This document shows positions 1 to 15,000 of a stretch of DNA of 64,000 bases, piece by piece. Position numbers and translations under genes: made by a program. The DNA is taken from contig JAOWCC010000064.1 of NCBI GenBank assembly GCA_030867875.1, forward strand, positions 33,006,802 through 33,070,801, in the 5' to 3' direction. Source of the DNA: Actinernus sp. WN-2022. Taxonomy: Eukaryota > Cnidaria > Anthozoa > Actiniaria > Actinernidae. Below the pieces are notes generated by a model. That model was given only the letters and a program-made list of their open reading frames with translations. It was not told the DNA's origin and did no database searches. Positions within the stretch are counted from its first letter, which is position 1, and the number at the start of each line of letters is the position of its first letter.

Positions 1-62
1 CGAGAGTTGCTCTACCCAGCTTGGCATGAGCCCACCATCGAAACCAGAGATCCCTGTGAAAG
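1..62 (+). CDS. GPC3/5-like: GPC3/5-like exon 1 (3' part)
   Basis: Reading frame starts at base 2: ESCSTQLGMSPPSKPEIPVK, followed by one base of a split glycine codon. The first conserved cysteine (ESCS) and the PEIPV stretch before the exon end match the glypican exon 1 layout. Donor GTTAGT at 63; phase 1, as in the minus-strand paralogue. The signal peptide and start codon are outside the window. The intron to exon 2 is only 117 bp. Confidence 0.8.
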
Positions 63-3000
63 GTTAGTGTCCACACGTTTTCTAGCGGGTATGATAGGCT
101 TCATAAATAAGTTAGCGTGCTTGCAAAATGTCTTGTGTTTAGCCGCTTTAGTTTTGAATCACGATCTTCTACTATGTAGGGTTGGCTCCGCGTGTATGCT
201 TGAGTTTGAAGACGTGTTGTACCAGTTTGATGGAGACTACCTTGAGGCGAAAATCTGTCAGCGAAATGAAAACGAAAGTTGCGAGAAAACTGGATGGCAG
301 CAAGGAATCCACGAGATCTCTAAGAGAAGACATCAAAGGTATATATTCTTTATTGAATAATAATTGCAAAAACTCTACATGTAGCTCGAGTGCCGTGTTG
401 ATATAAAAGTAAACGAACTTTTCCACCAGAGTATGTTTTAACATTAGACAGTAATGGCGTTTCACGTTGATGGATTGCTCTATCATGATATTTTAGAACT
501 GCGCTTTGAAACATTTCAATGTGTTAATTTCGTAGAGGGGCTAGATTAGACTAAACATTCCCGCGCATAAAGTTTGTGCGCTAGATCAGTGTTCAAATAT
601 TCAAAAGCTAAAGCCCTTAGGGAAATGGAATGGTTTGTCAATTCCCGCGGTATGACTTCACCCTTATTCATGGCCTGTATATGAAACATTAGGATGACCA
701 CAATCAAGGGCATTGGGCCAAGTGAGATTTTAACGGAGTGTAGTGTTACCAGGCTGTTGTTTTCTATAAAGGACATATCATCTAAATTGGTACGCATCAT
801 GCTTGAATTGCATGAATAGGCGTAAGGTATTGAATTCGCTCTAAGGCCAATATTCTTAAGTACCGAAACTAATATCTAGATAGATGCCCTTATAGTCTGT
901 TTGGTGTATTTACTGTCAAAGACGATACACGAGTCTCTCGCGGAGGGAAAAGGTGTATCATCTATAGGACTCCTTAAAATTTATATTATGCAGGGAGCAG
1001 CGAATAATTTCCGGCATGGGTTCGTGATAATTGTTTTTACCTCGTTCTCAAATGAAAAACTGTTTTGGCATTGTTATAACCGCCTGAAACCTAGAGCGAG
1101 ATGCAAGCCTGGGAGATTTCAAGCGAACGCTACAACCCTGCGAGAAAAGGTGTTAATAATTTAGGACACCGAGGAGCAGAAAGTACGGAGGTTTGATCAA
1201 GACTGGCCGGCGAAACTTATCCCACATGTCATGTCAGGATTGCACCCTCAGGGTAATCTAGCTTCTTTTCTGAGATTAATAACCTCTGACTAAACAAACC
1301 TCTTCTTTCAAGAGATCGTTCGAACCCTATGTAAATACCACTGGATCACAACCCCGTCATATTGTCTAGAAAAATAACACCACTGAATGAATTCGAATTT
1401 CCTTGCTTCTTAAATTGGAAGACTGCTCTTCAGTCGAGGTTTGGCTTTGATGCTTGCCGCTTCAGCTGGGTCAAGATTGTTAGCCAAGATATTTGAGCTC
1501 GTGCGTTTGGTCAATTTTTTTTCGCGGCGTCAACATCGCTTAAACCACTTGAAAAGCATTTAAACCACTTTAATCAGCAAAGTGCTGAGGGTCTGTCTAG
1601 GGTTTGGGAGAACTCTTTTTCCGGGGTTTTCCCTTTCCCGTAGGACATTTCATTTTGTCTGGTCGCAGTCAGCGCGAGGGTTGTTTATTTTGCGCTCTTC
1701 GAGAAAATCAAAATTTCTAATCTTCAACTCATTAAAGTCAGCAGTCTTGTGTGGTGAGTGATTGTTTCTTTCGGGCAGCATATATTAAACTCAATGATTT
1801 TTTAACGGCTTCTTTTTCACTTTGTTTCAGCAAAATAAAACTGTACGTATTTAATAGCGAAAAAAGAGTGTTCATTTTGAAATTAATTTGTGAAAACGGC
1901 CTGATACAAGTCTATATAGTCTCGAGATAAAAACAATAAGAAACGGTGCTAGACGGAAGAATTGCCGCTAGACCTAAGAATTGCCTTCCTGGAGATAATC
2001 GTGTTTACACTACACTTCGGGTTTTACAGTTTGAGTGGTACGGCAATTATATATAAGAGAGATAAGAATTAGTGGTTGTTGCTCTAAATGTTGATAGAAT
2101 TAGTACTGTGGGGTTCAAGAAATCCCCAACATGACTTCCTTTCATCAACAGCTTTCTTTTTTTCTTTAAACTTAATATACCGAGAAAATTAACTACTGGC
2201 AGTCTTCAAACATTTTTTAGATGAAATAGTTATCAACTAGCGAAATCCCAAATAAAAAAGAACTTAAAATAATATATAAATGCATGCTCATTTTAGAAAT
2301 ATGCTGGGCCTAACTTATCGAGGGGTTTCACTCGTTAAAATTTCATCGTATATATTTGGTTGTTAATTTTAAAACTCTTTAGGAATCTAATTAAGGGAAT
2401 TGAAAAACAGACTTCATGGTGAAATATTTTTGTACTGTTGTTTGGCTTCTTCTGCAAGTCAATGTGCTTTATGTATAGATCTGAAGGTTGCAGAATTCGG
2501 TATAAATTTGAACGAGTGAGTTTTCAAAGAGTATCAAAATTGCACGAGCCCACTTGAGCTCTTTTAAAACTCACAAGATCGAATTTATCCCGAATTTCAT
2601 GAGAATACCATATGATTTCATTCTTCGGACGATCTTCGGAAATATTGGAACAATTAAAGCACTGTTTATGAAGTAATGCTACAGCATCTGAAATGGATGT
2701 TTAGTACTGTCAAATGAATTTACATGGTTAGATGTGTTTTTGCCGTAACCACAGCCCAGCATAGTCAGTTTTAAGCATTCGGAAATGCTTGGAAACACAT
2801 CAGAAATTTTCAGAAAATCGTCGGGAAAAATCCCTTTACCAAAACATGACTGTGAACAATTTTGTGTACTTCGATTTCATTCTGGAGCTTTTGTTTTCGA
2901 TTTTTAGATTGTCAAATTCCTGATTTGGAGTGCAATTTCAACCAAACAGTGCAATTTGGGATAAATTGCACAGCTCTCACCCAATCAGAATCGAGAAATT

Positions 3001-6000
3001 TTGTTGAGTATATGATTAGGAATATTAATGCACAAGACTGTTTACTCCTGCCGTGCAATTATTGTTCCATCCTTATGTTTATTATGCTATATTATGGATA
3101 GAAATCTGAGTCACAGTTGGCAATCAAAAGTTAATGAAGATTTGCTAAAACAACTCCTGTTTTTACCAACTTTCTCTGTTTATATACAGTTGTAATATGG
3201 ACACCAAATTATGGTGATGACGATCCTACCATAGCCAGTCTTCTTCAGCTATTATAATGAGTGTTGTCTGTACAAAAAATAAACTGAAAACTTTCCAGGG
3301 GGTAACAGCTCTATAGAACAGCCTGTCCAGGAGCACAGCAAAATTGTGTTGAGATCAGGAGACTCGCTGGGAAATCGCATTCATGATACTACTGTGGAAA
3401 ATGCACAATATAGTTGGGACGATATAAAAACCTTTCGGGACAAACTGAAAATAAATCAGAACAACTTGTGAGAAAAGATGCCACTTCTGAAACAGGCTTT
3501 GTTAGAGATGTCAACTCCCTCTCCCCCCAATAATATTCCAGTAAATAGTAATATTACCGTGGTTAAAGTACACAAGTATACCTTGTTTGCAAGAATTCAA
3601 TGAATTTTGTTTTATCACCGACAATATAGGCACAGCATGAGTATGGGATGTTTTTAATAAAATCCAAGAAGTCATAATAAATTCCTCCATTGAGAATTGA
3701 ATTATGTGCAATGTATATGGTGCAATGAGGTAAACATCATCTAGTCAGGTTAATGAAGCAGTACATGTGACAGCTAGGGTCAGTTCTTAATTCCAGTAAC
3801 CGAAGTTCTCCATTATGAGTAATATTGAGTTATAGGGAATGATATAAATGCTGTGGTTTAATTTTTTCTAGTGGTATAATATCTTATTCTATATGTTGTT
3901 AATACTTAGGTTAGGTTATTGAAAACTGTCATGTTGTGTAAGGTACATATTTTGGTCAGATTTAAAAGATCAGGAAAACCGAAAATGAAACCATGCAAGA
4001 GAGAAATGTTAAACCAAAATGTAAACACCATCTCATCAGAATATGTGTATGGGGGATGCAGTCGGTAGCGAAAGTCAGCTGTCTTCTCAGGCTACGGTAA
4101 TAATGCATGCATACAGCTGTTCTCATGTTCTAATAAAACACTCTCCAGGGTTGTCAAGCCCTCATAAGATTTAAATTGTCCAACTTAAAGTAAAGTAAAG
4201 CAACTTTATTTAACTCGTGACAGTCTGGTGAGACTGACAAAATTGAGGCAGACATGGGACCTATGATTTTACACCCTTATCCAAGAAGAGGTGAAGGTCT
4301 AACTATTTGCAGTTCAAGAACGAGATTATGTCAGAAAGGCAGCACCTTCTACTTGGTTATTTTAAGACCCTGAGTATTGGTCTGGCTGGGGTTTGAACCC
4401 GTGACTTCCCGCTTGTCAGACCAGAGCTTAACCAGTGAGCTAACTGGAAAACTTTTCTTCATGTGCCAACACAGTTAATGCTTTATCAGGCGCAAACGAA
4501 ATCCCTGGAGGGCAGGGGGACTACCGCCCTCCTACCCTCTGGGGATTTCATTCGTGCCCAATCTGCGCTTGGCCAAAACATTGTTTTTCTGAGTTTTTCG
4601 TGACTAGAGACCAAGAAAAATAAAGGGATCGACTGTTCACAGTCTATCTGAGTACCTGTTTTTGGCAATACTTGAGCACTTGACCTGACCTGACCCGACC
4701 CATATTTTGTTTGCCTCAGTCTCCCAAGATCCTGCATGATAATTAAGAATTAATACACTTCACTATAAAGGCTGCAGGGCATATTTGAGAAATTGCTCGA
4801 CTTCAGACCAGTTCCTAATTGCTACAAGACCACATACTGGTAGTAATTTTGACAACATTTCCTGACTCATCACAGATTAAGATCAAACTATTACCATTCT
4901 TTGTCTTCTTTCATGCAAGAGAGAGGTTCATGTATAATGAAAAAAATATATATATTTGCAATATCAATTGCAGTTTAGCTGACTAATTACTTTAAGATTT
5001 CCTGATTTTTTTCTGAGTTCATTTAAGGTATCTGCACCGGCAAAATTTGTATATTTTGTCTTTATTTGAGAAAATAATTTTAAAATCTGACATGCTCTGT
5101 GCGTGTTTAAAGTACCCTAGACTAACTTATTATGAATTGTAGTTTTCATTTCGTTATAAATTTCAGGGGGGTCGGATCAAAGGTGTTAATTAAATTAATT
5201 TTGTTTATTGAGCTAAAAAAAAGATTTTTTTTTTTTTTTCTCAAAAGCAATAACTCCTAATTCGAAAAACTCTTCTGAATATGATTTTTCACGTCAGATC
5301 ACATTAACATAGTCTTAACGCACGATATATTATTTATATTTCTTAGAAAAATAGAGCTTTATATTTATTTTCTTGTACGTCAAACTTAAAAATTCGAAAC
5401 ATGGGCACAATTTGTCCAACAACATGCCTTAAAACAATGTTAGTTCTAAGTTATGTTGTTTTACTGTTCGTCAAATCTTTTCATCTAAGACGTAATATTT
5501 CCCAAGAATTTTACGTTTTCCCTACCTATACTTAAACTGTGAAGTCGTAAAGAGTCGATTTGGGTCACAAAACTGGGCAAAATCGCTGAAATTCAACGTA
5601 AATTGAACCACAACATCCTTCGATCTTGGTTCCGCCATCTTGCTTTGTTCTACCGCTGTACAAAACAACAGTAGCCAAGAAAATACATATTTTTACGACC
5701 CCTACCCCCGTCAGAATATGTTTGTTGATCCGTTGTCAAGGCGTGCCCCACGAGCTCAAGCGTGACTTCCGGTACCTTTGTACGCATAGTCAATAATTAA
5801 TCCGCTGTCCAAATGGGGACTTAGACCTCAAGTACGATCGATGGTAGTAAAGAAAAAACAAGTCTCAGCCAATAACAAATGAAAGGAAGAAAAGGTACAG
5901 ACACAAGAGGTATTGGTTCTTCCCCAGAAATGGGAAGCAGAGGCCGTGCAATTGCCTTTGTCAGCCTCGGTCGCTATCGTTTGTTTCATCGCGGAACGTG

Positions 6001-9000
6001 CTACAACATGCATGATATTTTGAGGGTGTCTTGAACAGTCCTATCATGATTCCTCATATAGCGGGGAGTGCTTTTCTGACTATGTATCAAGCCTGTAAAG
6101 GAAGATAAAGGCTGTCAATTTAAACAAGAAGAAGAATTGTAAGGTTTTATTGTTGTTTTATATATTTAGTTATGCAGTTGAAAGTTGATATGTATATCAC
6201 TATATGTATGATCGAGGCACGACAATTTCTTCTCACAAACTGACAAAGCTTGTGTATATAACAACTTATAAATTATCTTATAAATATATCGGTGAAGTTA
6301 TGAATAAAGTACACTTCTAATAAATTTAGCGTTGAATGTCTCAGAACCGTCTTCAAGTCTTGCAACCCCAAACTTTCCGCTTTCCGCTATCTTGGTTTTG
6401 TCAGAGATACGGGCAATTTGCCACAGAATTAGTCTTCGCTAGTAACCGACCCAGTCTTCCACTCGTTTATCAGCTGCAACTTCCGGTCAAAGACGTGATT
6501 TTAAAAGCGTTTTGCAACGTTCAGATTAGGAATAAGTGAAAAAAAAACTATTGAAAGTGATATTAGATGTAATAAACTATCATATACCCGAAAAAGAGGA
6601 ATTTTAAAGGACCAAAATTTAGCCAGTGCAGATACCTTAAGTAATCAAGTAATAATGCTAAAGAGGATATTTATTTAATGATGCATTAATCTATCTTAGA
6701 TAGACATACATTGTAACTGTACATACTAAATAAACTTCTTGTAGTTGTAGATATAAATGGTTATTTACTGTTTATTAGATTAAAACTGTAGGGTTTTTCC
6801 CATTTAATTAGTCTCTGTAGATGGTGGTCACACACAATGCATTAGGCACACAGATTTCCCTTAGTAAAGTATGCATGCAATATGGCCACCATCAATATAA
6901 ACAATATGGGGGAACTAAATACAAAATTCAGCATACCTCTGAACTCCTCACCAAAGTACAAGATGTTCCCTCCAATTCTGTTAGAAGATGATATATAATA
7001 CATAGCATCCAAGATAAACATTGCAAGTTTTATTCCCGTGGTATTCAGGGGTTTCGTTAATTTTTAGAGTGGACACCCAAAGCTCATCCACACAGGAATT
7101 TTTTTTTCAAAAAAATCAATGTAATTTCAATCAGTGGGAATTGGCAGATTTACATCCTCAGGCAATGACCATTCATGGGAACTGTTCTGTTTTTCATCAT
7201 TCCAGCAGTGAAATTTTGAAAATAATTGTATTGGAACTAATTCACCATGTGCCAGCTACGAAAGTTCACCCTTGATTTAAATTACCATAACTCGAATTGA
7301 GAGTGAGATCTCACTCTTTTTAAATGTTGGATAAAGTTAGGTTTGGAAACATTTAATCTTCTTAAATCGTAAATCAAGGTCCACTTCTTCTTCACATACA
7401 CCGTAGATGCCATATTGTAAACTGTGAAATTGAAGCTATTTATAACTGTAATTTTTGGCCAATTTTGCCTACCAATATTCATTTGTCATTTTTTCAACTA
7501 GTCTATAGTTTCATTGCTTAGACATAGTCTAGACTTCTTGCTGCTTCTGGCCAATAGTGAGCATCTATTTCAAATGATTGGCAGGTGATTTTGGTCATAA
7601 ATAATAACACCCTATCTAGCTCCCTCTCGTGTCCCCATTTACGGCTATACAATATTAAGAAGAAGAATTCATGAACACTCATTTGAAACAGAGTGTAATT
7701 AAATGTGGTTAGAGAGAGCATATTAAAATTAGCACCTATATGCAAAGTATTTATCAGATATTTTAGATATCAACCAATAATAAACCCATAACTGTAATAT
7801 TTAGTCAATTAAGCTTTGCCAACATTCATTTGTCATATTTTCAACTTCGTTTTGATTTCCCTCCTAAAGTTTAATGCAGTTTTAAAGGGGCAGGGCAGAC
7901 GTGCAAGAATGTTGTTTTTCCAATATTGGCACTGACTATTTTCAACATATAGGCATTATAATTACCACCACTTTCATTGCTGCACAATGGCACAAAATCA
8001 AAGTCTTGTTGTGAAGTTTGCATTAGACTTCAATGAGTCGTACAAAGTGAGAGAGATAATTAATCACAGCTAGGGAATTTAAAGCCAGGACGACAATAAT
8101 GGCTGTGATGGTGGGATGTGAAAAAGTAGTGTGTGTTTATTTCTTTTATCACTCGATTTTTATTGCTTTTCTTACTGGTCTTGCTGCATCATGTAGCAAT
8201 GAAAATGGTGATAAATGAATGCAGGACTCTGAGGTGCTAGTATTATGTACCTACATTGACTAAGAATTCCTTTTCTTTGTCAGGGTACTTTCAAAGTATT
8301 GTCCAGGATGGTTATCAACAAAGTCTACTATTTGTTAGCAATTCCCATGTCAATCTTTCAAGGGCTGGTGGTCCATTGCTGGCGACGTTCTTTACAGAAG
8401 TGGAGAACTACATCGATGACAAAAATGTTAATCTAACAGATGCAGTGATGCAGTTTTTCCGTGATTCCTTCCCACTTCTCTATCAGTATGCATCGGGTAG
8501 AGCTGAAAAGCTTTCCAACCATTATGAAAAGTGCTTGAAAGACAAGATAAATGACATCCAGCCTTTTGGAACGCATCCCAACAGAATTGCAAGAAATCTG
8601 ATTAAAGTTCTGAAGCCAATACAGGTTTTTATTGACAGCTTGGCATTTGCAATGACAGTCATTGATGGATCCAAGCAACTTAACTTTGCAACAGGTTGTG
8701 AACCAGTTTTGCTGAAAATGACATATTGTTCCCTTTGTAAAGGTGGCAAGGCAGGTGTCAAGCCATGTCATGGATACTGCATGGATGTTCTTAAAAATTG
8801 TTTGGCTTCTAGTATACAGTTACAGACACACTGGGGGGTATATTTTGCATCGTTGGATTCACTAGCCAGTAGTTTATCCATTGCACCAAGTGCGAAGACT
8901 GTCATATTGTCTGTATACAAAGACTTGTCCACAGCAGTTGTACAGGTCCTGTCTCAAGTCAACACTGTTAAAATGAAGGTTTGTCACATCTCTAATATCT

Positions 9001-12000
9001 GAAACTGAAAAAAAAACTATTACAACCCCATCACATACCACTTATGACCTACTTGAAACCTACAACGACCTGTCAATCAAAAAAAAAATTACTTATGTGT
9101 GCAGAAAAGGTAACAAGTTTAATATTATTATCTCCACTGAATTAGGACTTTGGTGCCAAGTTTTGTTTATTATAATTTTGGTATACAGCTATTTCAAAAA
9201 AGACAAGCAACATTCCCAGAATGAAATGGGTTGTGGTTATAACTGTCCAGCTGTGTGAAATGGATAAACTACAGTGTACTTCGAAAATCAATTTGCAGGA
9301 GACTATTAATATCCATCTTAAAGTTTTTTGATCCCAAAAAAACGAATTCACCAGACTTTCAGCTACAACCACAAATATCCATTTCAGTCTGGGAATGTCA
9401 CTTGCTGCTTGTCCAGGACAACTTTTTTTGAAATAGCTGTATATATAGAGTATTATAATATAGATATGATAGTACGCACGCTCTGATTGGCTAAAAAGCC
9501 ATATTTTATCAGAGTATATAACATGGTTTGCCATGTTTTATTGTTTTCAGCTAGCAGTTTCCTTTCGTCGCGCGTGTAAATCTATATTATAAAACAGCTA
9601 AAGAAGCCTTAAATCCATGTTTTATACTATCATAAAACACTCAGGTCATTTGAGAACACTCGAGAAATGTTGACATGACTTCGGCTTGTGCTTTGACATT
9701 TCTCTCATGTTATCAAATGCCCATTGTGTTTTGTGATAGTATAAAACATGGCTAAGGCTTCTTTATTTGTTAAATACATGTACATGTCCATGGGCACACA
9801 GAGATATGGAATTTATCTTCGAGTGTTCAACTTGATATCCCACGAGTGAGCACAGCGAACGAGCCGAACGAATGAGATATTGAGTTGAACACTTGAAGAT
9901 AAAATATTACATATTTCCAAGCAACCAAGTATTATTTAATTTATTTTATAAGCAATACTTGGACCTCAGTGGGCCCAGTTGTTCGAAGCAAGGGTAAGCG
10001 CATGACATGGAAATCGGTGATTGGCTGAGAAGTGATTTTGTAATATTTCTTACAATTACTCCTGAAATTAAAACAAATTATTTTAAGAAAAACGTGTAAA
10101 GAATATTCATGGCTTTAGTAGTGATTCCTCCATTTCCCAAAAATCTAGTTTCCTATGTTAGAAACATATACAGGGAACCCCAAACACTAAAAGTAAAAAG
10201 CATATTCTGGGTACCTTTAGCTGTTCATAATCTAGCCTACTTACAATAATTATATGCTTTGTGTGTCACTGGTAAATTAAACATAATTATTATTTTGCAA
10301 AACCTTAATTTTTATTGTGCATGACAAGTGAAGCATATATCGAAAGCGGCTTCTCTCCATTTGAAAGAGTATATAGTACTTATTAGCTATCAGAGTTTTT
10401 CATTTATTTTCTGTATTAAATGATTTTTTTTCTAGGCAGTTGGATTTTGCGGTCGGCCACAATATGTTCGTGGGGGATCTCTCCCTGGGCCATCTTCGGT
10501 TACAAAGCCAAACTCATCATCCCAACACCTTAAAACAACTATTGCTGCCAAAATGGACAGTGCTAAGTCCAAAATGACTTTCCTCAAGACCTTGTATGGT
10601 GGACTTCCACATGCAATCTGTGTATCTGAAGGTTTTGCTGCTCAAAAAAGTGATAAAACAACAGTACAAAGTTGTTGGAATGGCACAGCAAAAGCAAGGT
10701 AAGAATTGTTTTTTCTCCTGAGGAATTAAGAGTGAGGCCAACACAAAAGTTTTACATGTGTAGTTTTAATACAAGTCTAGCCATTGTTTCCTTGAAACAA
10801 TGGCTGAACTTGTAAAATAACGGTACACATGTAAAAGTCTTGGAGTCACTGCTAGCTCAGACGTGTATGACGCAGCAGCCATTTTGACTTCAAGCAATAG
10901 CTTTAATAACACTTTCAGCCTCTATGAAGTACCCTGTGAGCAGAACCGTATTTTCTTTGGTTTTCTAATCTCCTTCTACTGAGAGTGAGAGCAAAGAAAA
11001 TTGTCTTTGTTCTCAGTGGAAGGAGATTAGAAACCAAAGAAAATATGGTTCTGCTCGCAGGGTACTAGAGCAGATTTCGTATGAGTGGGACAAACTACAG
11101 CACTGAATACAGCACGGTTACCATACGGCATGCCGTGATGTTGAAATGGTTTCCCATTGTTTTTGGCCTGCTGATCCAATCAAATTACAGAAATATGGCA
11201 CAGCACAGTTACGGCAAGACTATGGACATGCCATAGTTTGTCCCACCCATACAAAATCTGCTCTATGAATTGGTAGACACCGTGTAGCCATAAGCTGTTA
11301 GTATAGCTAATAGCATGATCTGTAGTGATATTTGGCCGATACAGCATAAATACCTCTCATGATATTTCAAAATTGTTTGTAATATCACTCGCCGCTTATA
11401 TTACGAATAATTTTGAAATATCATGAGTGGTATTTATGCCAAATATCATGTACAAATCATGCTATTTGTTTATAATATGACCTAAGAAATTTACGGAAAA
11501 AGACAATCAGATGTCTCAGGTGCACCGAGTTTGACAGTTACCTCGTTGAGGTTGAGCTCAACTCAAAATTTGAAACTCCTGCGCTTGGCACATAAGCTGA
11601 TAATTTAACTGGAGCTGAAAGAAAATAGCTATAACCTGTGAATTTTTTTTTTTCTGGTACACTGGCAGTGACACCAGCAAAAAGCGAAGTTTGATTTCAT
11701 TTTCAGGCAGTTCATCGAGCACAATCAAGCAATAAAACAGTTGTCACTTTGCTGTTTTATTAAAGAGAGTAACTAGCTGTTGTACATCTCCAAGAATAAA
11801 CTTTACAATCGAAAACTGCACGAAACTATCGCAGCTGGAAATCAAATTCCAGTTCTTAATTAAAAGAGTTTTGCTTCAGGCAACTTGAACAAGATTCAAG
11901 GAACGGGTCACGTGGGACCGAGTTTCCAAGGATTTCTTGTCAATGGATTAAAAACAAAACAATTAAAACAAAATTTAAAAGTAAACTTGGCTTACTTTGA

Positions 12001-15000
12001 TGGTATTTTGGCCTTGTATAATGTAAGCTATTCCTGGGCAGTTGTTTGAGCGAGATGAATGTGAATTTGCGGTTCCATATTCATTCACTGATTCAAACTT
12101 TCCTCGTTGCCAGTCACCTGGTCGAAGCCTTGAAAATCACTTTGAACTTTCTCAAATCCCCCCAAGATTCCACTAGCATTCCAAAATCTTCAATTTTAGT
12201 CGTCAAAAGCCAGGCATTTGCCACCGTAAGTCCGTAGCTTTGTAGTTTGTAGCACCCGCTTAGCTGTATGTGCTTAAGAATTGCACGGCGGCCATGTTGA
12301 GTCCCAGGAGAATAAAAACCGCCTTTGTTTTCGTCCGTTAAACTCGTTCTGAAACCAACCAGTGCGAGGCTACCGGGCCAAAACTATTGTTTTATCCAAG
12401 ATGGGCGAACTCACCTCATGCGTAAGGTAGGTAGGTTTGCGTGAAAGTATTTTTATTAACCGGAATTTCCATGAAATTTATGAAAATCAACCCGAATTGC
12501 CTCCCGGAGTTTGAAATACCACTCCTTGGAGCTTATAATTTCACCATTACGTTGAAATACCACTCCTGTTAGCCAATCAGAGTGCAGTAATTTCTTAGGT
12601 CATGTTATAAAGATGCAAGGAGGATTGGAAGGCCTTCCCACAATCCTTTGCGTAGCAACTATATTATCAATTTTCCCGGTCACGTGAGCAATTCATTCTG
12701 CGTTGAATTTCGTGGAGATCGGACCTCAGCAGCACAAATTTTCACAAAGTATCTCAAAACCAAAGTTTTTCCTGGGATTTTGACGTATGTTTAGGCTAGC
12801 TTCGACTTCCCCGTATTTCTGGCCATTATTTTACAATGAAAGCCTACGAAAAATGGGAAAATATGCAGAGAATTACCTGTGATTTGAGTGAACAGTTTTC
12901 AATTTGAGAGGTTCGCGCGCGCTGCTGACGCAAACTGATCACGCCATTTTCGAACAATGAGCGCGCGCGCTCAAAGCTGTTTTTGTACCCGAGCGCGACT
13001 GAATAAACCAAAGTATTACTTATTTCTGCCCTTTATCTTTTAAGGTAATCATAATTGTTTTTTAAATAAAATGATCAACAAAGAATCGTCTGGTTTTTTT
13101 TTGTATAATCAACAATAAACACCACTCGTACTGTTCGCGAAATGCTTCACGAAAGTTCGGCGTGAGTACTGTATATCCAGTGAGCGCGACATTTTGTGAA
13201 TGGTATCGAAACACCGTAAACAATACGCATTTTCAACGGCTTTGTAAACCTCTTAAACCTGGAGCCCTTTGGAGCCCTTTGCACAAATTAGACACTTAGT
13301 TTATTTATGTCACTGCTCATGCTAATTTCCAGGTAAGGTTAGTTGTCTAAAAGGTTTGTAGTTAATTTCTTTCAGGGTAAGATTTACGACTTGAGTTCGC
13401 GGGAAATTTCTCCCAAACAACCTCTCGAGAAAAGCGTCCGATAAATATGCTCAGATTGTATGAAAAGATAAAAAATTGAAGATGTTTAGCGAGTAGTAAA
13501 GTTAGAAAGTATATTTCTGACTTCGTTGAATCCATCTCTAGTTTCTAGAGTTAAAAAACTTCAAGGAGAAATTTAGTTGGAAATAACAAAACTCGCGGGA
13601 AACTCCAAGTTTCTTGCCTTCTTGACAAATTTTCAAGCGCAAGTGTTCATGGGAAGGTCTTCCAATCCTCCTTGTAAAGATGTTAACTCTAATCACGTGA
13701 TCCAGCGTTTACCGCCGCCATGTTGGATGCGCGGAAGACCACGGCCTGGGAACGAGGTTGAAAGACCACGAGTTTGTTTGCTTTTGTAAGTCTGAATTTT
13801 ACCATGAAGTTCTTAAAATTTACAAACTTTAATTTGTCAGCTTTCGAGGTATGTGTTAAACCGGTCGAATGAAAGGTTCCCAAAGGTGATACTTTGAAGT
13901 TCTAGGTGGATGTACTCGGCGACATCAGATTTTTTTTGTGCTCTCTTGCAAGAATTCAATACTATCACTGTTTCGCAGTCAGTATTTACTCAATTCGGGC
14001 TTTAAAACCAAACCATATCGGTAGAATCAATCATGCTCGAGAATCCAGCGGTGCTTTGCCCATGCTCCTAAAGTCATTCAATAAACCTGTGCATTTGTTT
14101 TACACGCATACAGTAGACACACGTACCCACTGGGTACCTATTTTTATACTTGATTGGTGTCTATGAAAATTAGTACCCAGTCCTCTAGCGTCCAAGGGCA
14201 GTTGGAGGTATGGGAAAGAAAGGTCTATCGTGTATACCATGAACATCGCCGTTGATCAGGAAAATATATCGGACACATGTCGCGGACAAAATCGTGCAGA
14301 AAAATGGTCTTGTGGACCAGACTGTAGTACGGTTGGTCGAAAAGAAAATACTAAAGGTTTTTTGCTGAAAATCCTTTTCCTAAAGTTAGAAGTGCAAATT
14401 TTGGTTGGAATGGCAAGTTTTGGTCACCACAAAACCCAAGCATTTTTCTCACCTTTCTCCAAAGATTCACAATTTTTTTTAAAGGAGAACTGAACCCTAA
14501 ATCAATCCGACGACTATACAAACTTGTATTCAAGAGAAATATAAATATTTTATTTCTTTGTGGTGTACGTCTAAAAAGACGAAATACGTATTGAAGGTCG
14601 AAAAATAGCCGATTCTCCGCTGATAAAGCTAGTTTGTGTGGCGGCTCAATTCCGTGCTTTTTTTCCCGTATCGTACGTCATGCATACCAAGGAAAAACAA
14701 CCACACCTTCAGCACAAAGAAAGCACAAAGAAAGCACAGTAGTGCGTAATTATGAATCGTTAGTCCATCTATTCAAAGTCGAGAACAACATCACAAAACT
14801 AATTTATTCCCGTATCGTACGTCACAGATTACAGGAATTGAGCCGTCTGTACTTAGCGGCGGTTGGGAGGAAGATTTGCAGATTTTCTTTCCTTTGACGC
14901 AAAACACGGTAAAATATATTTTGGTACGAGTCTTTTCATGTTTAGATCTACTCATTGAGCTAAAGTTGATTTTAGGCTTCAGTTCTTCACAACTACATTC

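Noticed and set aside
4376..4451. A functional tRNA gene
   Set aside because: A and B boxes are present, but no proper acceptor stem was seen and a SINE body and CTTTA tail follow.
8256..9002. Single-exon 248-residue gene
   Set aside because: It is exon 3 of a multi-exon glypican; its ends are splice sites in phase with neighbours, not a start and stop.
9142..9534. 130-codon minus-strand frame
   Set aside because: Covers the MITE at 9183-9442 and has no domain; a chance open frame.
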